Made by a program: the position numbers and the translations under genes
Notes under the pieces: model-generated
Databases searched by the model: none
The model's input: only the letters and a program-made list of their open reading frames with translations
Told to the model about the DNA's origin: nothing
DNA from: DATAQC01 sp038232455
GTDB lineage: Bacteria; Actinomycetota; Acidimicrobiia; Acidimicrobiales; AC-14
Reading direction: 5' to 3'
Length of the DNA stretch: 10,784 bases
Assembly: GCA_038232455.1 (NCBI GenBank)
Contig: JBBSHU010000099.1
Coordinates: 1-10,784, forward strand
Part shown: positions 6,340 to 10,784 of the stretch, one piece after another
How positions within the stretch are numbered: position 1 is the first letter of the stretch
Layout: every line of letters begins with the position of its first letter

Positions 6340-6388
6340 GTGATTGTCCAGTGATTCGGGAACGCCAGTGACTCGGGAAAATCGGTGA
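6340..6388 (+). promoter_or_regulatory. Ladder of start/stop-overlapping mini-ORFs before the sortase
   Basis: Three very short frames follow each other, each stop overlapping the next GTG as GTGA. They are GTG 6340 to TGA 6352-6354 (4 codons, MIVQ), GTG 6351 to TGA 6369-6371 (MIRERQ), and GTG 6368 to TGA 6386-6388 (MTRENR). The last stop overlaps the sortase start GTG 6385. A ribosome terminating on each could restart on the next. Whether these frames are translated is inference; the arrangement is seen directly. Confidence 0.4.
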
Positions 6389-6401
6389 CTCAGGAACGAC
6401 A
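6351..6401 (+). repeat. Three tandem 17-nt repeats across the sortase start codon
   Basis: GTGATTCGGGAA, GTGACTCGGGAA and GTGACTCAGGAA begin at 6351, 6368 and 6385, exactly 17 nt apart. The outer units agree at 14 of 17 bases. The third unit contains the sortase start codon and first codons. The repeats may be a protein-binding direct repeat, a translation-control element or the result of slippage. Confidence 0.8.
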
Positions 6402-7017
6402 ATCCGTCTCGGAGCTGCTCAGCTCCAAGCTGTGGCTGCGGCGAACGCTGTCAGCGCTTTCCGTCGTGCTGCTCCTCTCCGGACTGGTGCTGATCGGCTA
6501 CCCGCTGGCCTCCAACCTTTGGCAGGGCCGGCTCCAGGATCGCCTCGGGAAACAATTGGCCAGCCCGCAGCTCCGCCAGGCCTACAAGGACCGCAAGGTG
6601 GGCACGGGTGACAGCCTCACCCGCCTCAAGATCCCCGACATCGGTGTCGACGTCGTGGTGGTCGAGGGGACGACGCCGAGCGCCCTGCGGGCCGGGGCGG
6701 GCCACTACACGCAGACCGCCCTGCCCTGCGATGTCGGCAACGTGGCGATCGCCGGGCACCGCACCACGTTCGGCAAGCCCTTCTCCAACCTCGACCGTCT
6801 CAAGGTGGGCGCCACCATCGAGCTCGATACGCCCGTCGGCGGATGCGTGTACCAGGTGTCCAAGGAACCGTTCGTCGTGACTCCCAACGACCTCTCGGTG
6901 CTCGACGCCATCGGGGGCAACCGCACCCTCACCCTCACCACCTGCAACCCGAAGGGCTCGGCCGCCGAACGCCTGGTGATCAAGGCCACACTGTCGAAGG
7001 ATCTGAAACAAGCGTGA
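6385..7017 (+). CDS. Class E-like sortase (transpeptidase)
   Basis: A 210-residue membrane-anchored cysteine transpeptidase. After a short cytoplasmic end comes a signal-anchor helix (about 18-40, LSALSVVLLLSGLVLIGYPL), then the sortase beta-barrel. The catalytic residues are present: His125 in IAGHRTTFGKPF, Cys187 in LTLTTCNP and Arg196 in AAERLVIKA. The TLTTC motif with the following NP and the HRTT motif fit the class E sortases of actinobacteria, which cleave LAxTG signals and join the protein to peptidoglycan. The gene just upstream encodes such a LARTG substrate, so this is probably its dedicated enzyme. GTG 6385 is the only reasonable start; it lies in the third copy of a 17-nt repeat and has only a weak GGGAA ribosome site (6375-6379). 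The stop overlaps the next gene by 4 bp (GTGA, 7014-7017). Confidence 0.9.
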   Translation: MTQERQSVSELLSSKLWLRRTLSALSVVLLLSGLVLIGYPLASNLWQGRLQDRLGKQLASPQLRQAYKDRKVGTGDSLTRLKIPDIGVDVVVVEGTTPSALRAGAGHYTQTALPCDVGNVAIAGHRTTFGKPFSNLDRLKVGATIELDTPVGGCVYQVSKEPFVVTPNDLSVLDAIGGNRTLTLTTCNPKGSAAERLVIKATLSKDLKQA

Positions 7018-8156
7018 GGGTCGGCGGGCGGGGGTTGGCCGGCATGGCCGCGGTGGCGATTGCGTCACTGGTGGTGCTGGCCCCGGCCACCACGGCCATG
7101 GCCGACCCCGCCCTCACCGTCAGTCTCGACCCGCCTGGGGTCGACGGCGCCAACGCCACAGTGTCGGGCTCGGCGGAGATGGCGGGCCCACTCGACTGGA
7201 TCACCGGCGCCGAGATCACTGCGACCTCCCGCAAACACCCCGGCACCTCGGCGTCGTGCAGCAACTGCGCCGATCCGGTCGGCCAGAAGGCCACCCACTT
7301 CTCGTTCACGGCCCAGGGGCTCGACTACAACGGGCCCTACGACGTCGCCGTCGTGGTCTCGGGCAGGAAGATCGTCGATGCCTTCTTCAACCACGCCCCG
7401 GTGTCCACCAGGCAGGACACGAGCTTCAACGTCGAAGTCGTCCCCGCTCCCCCGGCGAACGTGACCGCCGTTGCCAATCCGGATCGGAGTGTCACCGTGC
7501 GCTGGTCACGTAACACCGAACCCGACCTGGTCGGGTACCAGGTCCAGCGAAGGGGCCCATCGACGTCGGGCTTCCAGCCCGTGGGACTGGTGGTGAACCA
7601 ACCGCCGGATGGGTCGACGGTGAGCTGGACCGACACCACCACGGCGCCGTCGGGTGGGCAGTTCGAGTTCCTGGTGGTGGCTGTGCGACCCGACGGCGAC
7701 GGTGTCGTCAGCGACCGGGCCACCTCGGCGTCGGCGGGGGCTGCGGTGTCGGTGCCCGCTCCGCCCGGGGCACCGGGGGCGCCCGGTTCGGGAGCGCCGG
7801 GGGCGCCGGCCGGCGGAGCGGGCACCCTCTTCGCGCCCGGGCCCGGGGGGGCGTTCACGACGGGATCCCCCGCCCCGCTCGACCTGTCGTCGTTCCTCGC
7901 CACGGGAGGCGCACCGCCCGCGATCGCCGTGCCGGGGGGAGTCACGCTGCCTGACGGCACCTTCTCGGCCACCCTGCCGTTCGGACCGAAGAACGCCTCC
8001 GATACCGCGGGGGCCGATTCAGTGAAGATCCTCGGCCACTCGACGAGCCGCAGAACCCTGCTCCTGCCCGTCGCCACCGGCCTGCTCATGTGCGTGTTGG
8101 CCCTCCACCTGCGCCGGTTCAACCGGCGGGTGTTGACCCCGCCACTCGTGCCCTGA
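7014..8156 (+). CDS. Secreted fibronectin type III protein with C-terminal membrane anchor
   Basis: A 380-residue exported protein. The signal peptide is followed by a likely cleavage site after TAMA (about residue 25). Residues about 26-140 form a beta-rich domain of unknown family with a CSNC pair (nt about 7258-7269). Residues about 145-243 fit a fibronectin type III domain (PPANVTAVANPDRSVTVRW, then DLVGYQVQRRG and FEFLVVAVRPDG). A low-complexity Pro/Gly/Ala stretch with repeated GAPGAP follows (about 245-275), probably a wall-spanning stalk. The end is a basic-flanked hydrophobic helix (about 348-366) and a short basic tail. There is no LPxTG or LAxTG motif, so it is likely held in the membrane and not by the sortase. 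GTG 7014 is used because it overlaps the sortase stop and directly precedes the signal peptide. Co-translation with the sortase suggests an accessory or partner surface protein, possibly adhesive; the ligand is unknown. Confidence 0.8.
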   Translation: MRVGGRGLAGMAAVAIASLVVLAPATTAMADPALTVSLDPPGVDGANATVSGSAEMAGPLDWITGAEITATSRKHPGTSASCSNCADPVGQKATHFSFTAQGLDYNGPYDVAVVVSGRKIVDAFFNHAPVSTRQDTSFNVEVVPAPPANVTAVANPDRSVTVRWSRNTEPDLVGYQVQRRGPSTSGFQPVGLVVNQPPDGSTVSWTDTTTAPSGGQFEFLVVAVRPDGDGVVSDRATSASAGAAVSVPAPPGAPGAPGSGAPGAPAGGAGTLFAPGPGGAFTTGSPAPLDLSSFLATGGAPPAIAVPGGVTLPDGTFSATLPFGPKNASDTAGADSVKILGHSTSRRTLLLPVATGLLMCVLALHLRRFNRRVLTPPLVP

Positions 8157-8172
8157 CGGCCGCGGCATCACC

Positions 8173-8178
8173 TAGGGT
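8173..8178 (+). promoter_or_regulatory. Candidate -10 element for leaderless phoU mRNA
   Basis: TAGGGT fits TAnnnT and ends 6 nt before GTG 8185. No Shine-Dalgarno precedes that GTG, so the transcript probably starts at the start codon. CTGACG (8153-8158) is a weak -35 with a short spacer. Confidence 0.45.
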
Positions 8179-8184
8179 CGGGCC

Positions 8185-8826
8185 GTGCCCGAAGAACTAC
8201 GCGTCGCCTTCCACCGTGAACTGGACCAGATCGACGCCCAGGTCCTGCAGCTCTTCGCCCTCGTCAGCGAGGGCCTGGCCGGCGCCACCGACGCCCTGCT
8301 GGCCGGTGACCGGGAGTCGGCCCGGGCCCTGGTCGCCCGCGACCGGATCATCGACGACATCTACGTCGAGGTCGAGGACCTGGTCCAGAGCGTCATCGCC
8401 CTCCAGTCGCCCATGGCCGAGGACCTGCGCTTCCTTCTGTCCGTCCTGCGCATCGTGCCCGAGCTGGAGCGCAGTGGCGACCTCACCGAGCACATCGCCC
8501 AGCGGGCCGCGCGTGGTCTCACCCCGGAGCTCACCCCACGCATCCGGGGCCTCATCGAGCAGATGGGCCGGGTCGGCGTGCAGATGTGGCGGGCGACGGC
8601 CGAGGCCTACGTCGAGCGTGACGGCGGCGCCGCGGCCCGCCTACGGGAGAGCGACGACGAGCTCGACGACGTCCACGTCAGCCTCACAGCCGAGCTGGCC
8701 TCGGGGACGGTCACCATCCCCGTGGCCATCGAGCTGGCCCTGGTCGGCCGGTTCTACGAGCGCCTCGGCGACCACGCCGTCAACATCGCCGGCCGCATCC
8801 GGTACCTGGCCACGGCCAAGCCGTGA
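8185..8826 (+). CDS. phoU: PhoU-family phosphate signalling regulator
   Basis: A 213-residue all-helical protein of normal PhoU length with two related halves. Each half carries the conserved metal-cluster motif: VPELERSGDLTEHIA (about 91-105) and YERLGDHAVNIAGRI (about 191-205). PhoU is a cytoplasmic, membrane-associated protein that links the PstSCAB phosphate transporter to the histidine kinase and keeps the Pho regulon off when phosphate is plentiful. No pst or phoR/phoB genes are in the window, so this copy is separated from that operon, at least here. GTG 8185 is the natural start; a TAnnnT box 6 nt upstream suggests leaderless expression independent of the surface-protein genes 28 nt away. 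The next gene is 74 nt downstream. Confidence 0.9.
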   Translation: MPEELRVAFHRELDQIDAQVLQLFALVSEGLAGATDALLAGDRESARALVARDRIIDDIYVEVEDLVQSVIALQSPMAEDLRFLLSVLRIVPELERSGDLTEHIAQRAARGLTPELTPRIRGLIEQMGRVGVQMWRATAEAYVERDGGAAARLRESDDELDDVHVSLTAELASGTVTIPVAIELALVGRFYERLGDHAVNIAGRIRYLATAKP

Positions 8827-8865
8827 ACGAGACCAGCCGAATTCGGCCAGGTCACGAGGACTTGG

Positions 8866-8871
8866 TAGCTT
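8866..8871 (+). promoter_or_regulatory. Candidate -10 element for the anti-sigma antagonist gene
   Basis: TAGCTT fits TAnnnT in the 74-nt gap after phoU. A start near 8878 would give a leader of about 22 nt containing AGGAG (8889-8893). The -35 region (TTCGGC, 8842-8847) is poor. Confidence 0.3.
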
Positions 8872-8900
8872 TGCAACCGGACACGGATAGGAGAATTGGG

Positions 8901-9239
8901 ATGGATCTTGGCCTCAACGTCAAGGAACAGGGCAAGTACACGGTGCTCAGCGTCCACGGAGAGGTCGACGTCTATACCGCCCCCAAGTTCCGGGAGCGGC
9001 TCATAGAGCTCGTCACCGAGGGCAAGCACCAGATCGTCGTCGACCTCGACGGTGTCGAGTTCCTCGACTCCACCGGCCTGGGCGTTCTCGTCGGCGGGCT
9101 CAAGCGTCTGCGCAGCCACGATGGCGACCTTGCCCTCGTCTGCAACCAGAGCCGAATCCTGAAAGTCTTCGAGATCACCGGGCTCACCAAGGTGTTCGCC
9201 ATCCACACGTCGGTCGACGAGGCGACCGCCGACGCCTGA
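8901..9239 (+). CDS. STAS-domain anti-sigma factor antagonist (RsbV/SpoIIAA type)
   Basis: A 112-residue single STAS domain of normal length. It shows the family pattern: VLSVHGEVDVYTAPKFRERL near residues 15-34, then VVDLDGVEFLDSTGLGVLV with the phosphorylatable Ser57, and a final helix. Such proteins take part in partner switching. Unphosphorylated, they bind the anti-sigma kinase and free a sigma factor; phosphorylated by the kinase, they let go. The kinase-like partner is the next gene, 53 nt downstream. ATG 8901 is preferred because AGGAG (8889-8893) is well spaced and the domain begins there. GTG 8823, overlapping the phoU stop, is in frame but would add 26 residues without family likeness. 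No sigma factor or RsbU-type phosphatase gene is present in the window. Confidence 0.9.
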   Translation: MDLGLNVKEQGKYTVLSVHGEVDVYTAPKFRERLIELVTEGKHQIVVDLDGVEFLDSTGLGVLVGGLKRLRSHDGDLALVCNQSRILKVFEITGLTKVFAIHTSVDEATADA

Positions 9240-9248
9240 GTCCCCGGG

Positions 9249-9282
9249 GGGCGTTTCGAGAATCCCGAAGAAACCGACGCCC
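9249..9282 (+). other. Inverted repeat between antagonist and kinase genes
   Basis: GGGCGT (9249-9254) pairs with ACGCCC (9277-9282); alternatively GTTTC (9253-9257) with GAAAC (9270-9274) extends an interrupted stem. It could tune the relative expression of the two genes or be a processing site. No T-run follows. Confidence 0.3.
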
Positions 9283-9292
9283 TGAGAATCGC

Positions 9293-9736
9293 ATGGCCGC
9301 CGACGTCGTTGCCCTGGAGATCCCGGCCCGAGCGGAGTTCGTCGCCCTGGCCCGCTTGGTGGTGTCCGCCATGGCCGCCACCGACATTCAGCTGGCCGAC
9401 GAGCGGGTCGACGATCTCAAGCTCGCCGTCTCCGAAGCGTGCACCAATGCCATCGAAGCCCACGGCGCCATCGAGACAGCCGAACGCGTACGTCTCAGTT
9501 GCCGGGCCGACGACCGGGGCCTGGAGGTCAGCATCGAAGATCGTGGCTCGGGGTTCGACCCCGCCCGGCTCCCCGACCACCCGCCTGTCACCGACCCCGA
9601 CCGGCTCAAGTTCGAACGGGGACTCGGGATCCCCCTGATCCGGGCCCTCGTCGACGAAGTCGAGATCACCTCGTCACAAGGGGGCACGGCCGTGCGCCTG
9701 GTGATGCTCCATGCCGCCGACGACATCGTCGACTGA
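9293..9736 (+). CDS. Anti-sigma regulatory factor, serine kinase (RsbW/SpoIIAB type)
   Basis: A 147-residue GHKL ATPase (HATPase_c_2) of usual length. Motifs: N box LKLAVSEACTNAIEAH (Glu and Asn for Mg-ATP), G1 box IEDRGSGFDP, G2 box RGLGIPLIRAL, and the closing GGTAVRLVM. Proteins of this group bind a sigma factor and phosphorylate the conserved serine of an STAS antagonist such as the one encoded just upstream. The cognate sigma factor is not in the window, and some relatives regulate other targets. ATG 9293 has a poor ribosome site (GAG at 9284-9286), which suggests lower translation than the antagonist. The next gene begins 9 nt after its stop. Confidence 0.9.
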   Translation: MAADVVALEIPARAEFVALARLVVSAMAATDIQLADERVDDLKLAVSEACTNAIEAHGAIETAERVRLSCRADDRGLEVSIEDRGSGFDPARLPDHPPVTDPDRLKFERGLGIPLIRALVDEVEITSSQGGTAVRLVMLHAADDIVD

Positions 9737-9745
9737 GGCTCCACG

Positions 9746-10111
9746 ATGCCGCTGACGCTGAAGCGCCTCCTGAAGAGACTGCGCACTACTCCCTCGGAGC
9801 TCGACATCACCCGGCTGCGCGAGTTCTGCACGGGCCAGGCGGGGATGACGGCCATCGGTGAGGCCCAGGCCCGCCAGGAGGTCGCCGTGGTCGGCGAGAT
9901 CCGCTCCCTGCGGATCGTCCCCCGGGCCGGGTCGCCATCGTTGGAAGCCACCATTACCGATGGCAGCGGTTCCCTCGTCGCCGTCTGGATGGGTCGGCGC
10001 CAGATCGCCGGCGTCTCACCGGGCCGCAGGATCGTGGTGAGCGGACGGGTCAACCCCGGAACCGAGGGGCACCGCCTGTTCCTCTACAACCCCCGCTACG
10101 AGCTGCTCTAG
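9746..10111 (+). CDS. Small OB-fold nucleic acid-binding protein
   Basis: A 121-residue protein with an N-terminal basic helix (LKRLLKRLR) and a C-terminal OB fold of about 75 residues (VAVVGEIRSLRIVP, LEATITDGSGSLVAVWMG, GRRIVVSGRVN, YNPRYELL). It matches the actinobacterial group of small OB-fold proteins typified by Rv2694c of Mycobacterium; the exact role is not known, single-stranded nucleic acid binding being the inference from the fold. The start ATG 9746 lies 9 nt after the kinase stop, with GAGG at 9735-9738 inside that stop acting as ribosome site, so the two are probably co-transcribed. Its stop codon lies in a hairpin shared with the convergent gene. Confidence 0.8.
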   Translation: MPLTLKRLLKRLRTTPSELDITRLREFCTGQAGMTAIGEAQARQEVAVVGEIRSLRIVPRAGSPSLEATITDGSGSLVAVWMGRRQIAGVSPGRRIVVSGRVNPGTEGHRLFLYNPRYELL

Positions 10112-10128
10112 GGTCGGAGAAAGACCCT
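10110..10128. terminator. Hairpin between convergent genes
   Basis: AGGGTC (10110-10115) and GACCCT (10123-10128) form a 6-bp stem with a 7-nt loop. It begins inside the TAG of the OB-fold gene and ends next to the minus-strand TAG (10131-10129). Its place between convergent ends suggests a bidirectional terminator. There is no T-run on either side. Confidence 0.45.
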
Positions 10129-10476
10129 CTAACTGCTGGGCCGCACCACCGCGGCGGTGCCGTAGGCCACGATCTCGGCCAACCCCTGGCCGACCTCGGA
10201 GGAATCGAAGCGGGCGCCGAGCACGGCATTGGCACCCAACTGCCTGGCATGTTCGATGAGACGTTCCATCGCCGTGTGCCGCGCCTCGGTGACCACCTCG
10301 GTGTACTGCGGCACCTCTCCGGCCCGCAGCGATCGGAACGAACCGCTGATTCCCTTGACCGCGCCCACGCTGCGCACGATGAGGCCCCAACACAGCCCCA
10401 GTTGCTTCTCGACGGTGAACCCGGGGAGATCGAAGGTGGTCGAGATCGGGATGTCGCTGACGGAATCGTTGGCCAT
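10129..10476 (-). CDS. YbjQ/UPF0145 family protein
   Basis: A 115-residue protein with the typical UPF0145 features: ISTTFDLPGFTVEKQLGLCWG at the start, IVRSVGAVKGISGSF, then the helix EARHTAMERLIEHARQLGANAV and the final strands ARFDSSEV and VAYGTAAVV. The family is sometimes labelled heavy-metal-binding and is thought to form pentamers; its cellular role is unproven. ATG 10476 is chosen because family likeness begins within the first residues and a TAnnnT box lies 6 nt ahead; longer starts up to 10551 would add an Arg/Pro-rich extension with no resemblance. It is convergent with the OB-fold gene, leaving only 17 nt between the two stops. Confidence 0.88.
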   Translation of the reverse strand: MANDSVSDIPISTTFDLPGFTVEKQLGLCWGLIVRSVGAVKGISGSFRSLRAGEVPQYTEVVTEARHTAMERLIEHARQLGANAVLGARFDSSEVGQGLAEIVAYGTAAVVRPSS

Positions 10477-10482
10477 GCCCCA

Positions 10483-10488
10483 ACGATA
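10483..10488 (-). promoter_or_regulatory. Candidate -10 element for leaderless YbjQ-family mRNA
   Basis: On the minus strand TATCGT (10488 to 10483) fits TAnnnT and is 6 nt from the ATG at 10476. No Shine-Dalgarno lies between. The 122-nt gap up to the next minus-strand gene holds nothing else recognisable. Confidence 0.4.
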
Positions 10489-10598
10489 ACGCCCGGGCCA
10501 CGACGAGGGGCGGGTGCGCTGCGGGCGATGGGTAGCCCGGGGGAATAGCAAAAGGGTCGGGAGTGGCGATCATCTGCCTTGTCGTCCTGAACTGATTC

Positions 10599-10784
10599 CT
10601 ACGGAAGCGGCTCGCGACCAAGATCGATGAGAAGGCTCCGGGCCAGACGCTTGCCCGCTCCCCAGTCATACAGGCTGTAGGTGAGCCGAAACTCGATGCT
10701 CACCTCGCTGAGGGCCTCGCCGGCCGCGCCCGTACCCGGCCGCACCTCGGCTCGGAATCGCTGTTCGAAGGCCCACGGCGACAG
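10599..10784 (-). CDS. Unrecognised protein, C-terminal 61 residues (5' end outside window)
   Basis: On the minus strand an open frame enters from the right edge and ends at TAG 10601-10599. It begins LSPWAFEQRFRAEVRPG, continues with an acidic, strand-like segment (LSEVSIEFRLTYSLYDWG) and ends in a basic helix (GKRLARSLLIDLG) followed by REPLP. Codons end mostly in G or C, it has no internal stop and the composition is protein-like, so it is likely a real gene. I do not recognise the family. It reads in the same direction as the YbjQ-family gene, 122 nt away, which seems to have its own promoter. Confidence 0.55.
   Translation of the reverse strand: MSPWAFEQRFRAEVRPGTGAAGEALSEVSIEFRLTYSLYDWGAGKRLARSLLIDLGREPLP

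Noticed and set aside
7741..7850. G/C-rich repeats in the fibronectin gene as a separate repeat element
   Set aside because: They are the codons of a Pro/Gly/Ala-rich stalk (GAPGAP) within the reading frame.
8823..8900. Anti-sigma antagonist starting at GTG 8823, overlapping the phoU stop
   Set aside because: The added 26 residues are unlike STAS proteins, and ATG 8901 has a well-placed AGGAG.
10477..10551. Longer YbjQ-family protein starting at 10551
   Set aside because: The extension is Arg/Pro-rich, not family-like, and spans the candidate promoter of the 10476 start.
1..10784. tRNA or rRNA genes, CRISPR arrays, restriction or toxin-antitoxin systems
   Set aside because: I saw no cloverleaf, spaced repeat array or matching protein motif on either strand.

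Overview
The window is very GC-rich DNA with strong G/C preference at third codon positions, many GTG starts, tight 4-bp ATGA/GTGA gene overlaps and candidate leaderless promoters. With an actinobacterial-type Tad pilus locus, a class E-like sortase with a LAxTG substrate, and an actinobacterial OB-fold protein, this points to Actinomycetota. Acidimicrobiia or a relative is my best guess; no rRNA or marker gene is present to prove it.

Layout, left to right. (1) Positions 1-94 look like the 5' end of an ISL3-type insertion sequence, with the transposase reading leftward out of the window. (2) Positions 157-231 encode a 24-residue one-helix membrane peptide, followed by a hairpin. (3) Positions 439-4906 are a compact Tad/Flp pilus operon: tadZ-like ATPase, tadA/cpaF secretion ATPase, tadB, tadC, Flp-type prepilin and a TadE-like pseudopilin, nearly all joined by 4-bp start/stop overlaps. 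As written, tadA carries a one-base frameshift near 1145. Prepilin peptidase, secretin and TadG are not in the window. (4) Positions 5048-8156 are a cell-surface module: a secreted protein ending in an LARTG sorting signal, a class E-like sortase, and a secreted, membrane-anchored fibronectin type III protein. The sortase start is preceded by an unusual ladder of 17-nt repeats forming start/stop-coupled mini-ORFs. (5) Positions 8185-10111 hold phoU, an STAS anti-sigma-factor antagonist, its HATPase anti-sigma kinase partner, and a small OB-fold protein. (6) On the minus strand are a YbjQ/UPF0145 protein, convergent with the OB-fold gene, and the 3' end of an unrecognised gene cut by the right edge.

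How the parts may work together: the Tad genes would assemble a thin Flp pilus, with TadZ placing the machine, TadA powering it and TadB/TadC forming the inner-membrane platform. The sortase would attach the LARTG protein to peptidoglycan, and the fibronectin protein stays tethered by its C-terminal helix. Together they look like a surface or adhesion locus. The downstream block is regulatory (phosphate signalling and partner switching) and seems a separate transcription unit or units. A recurring arrangement, TAnnnT followed 6-7 nt later by the start codon, suggests leaderless transcripts for the small peptide, phoU and the YbjQ gene.
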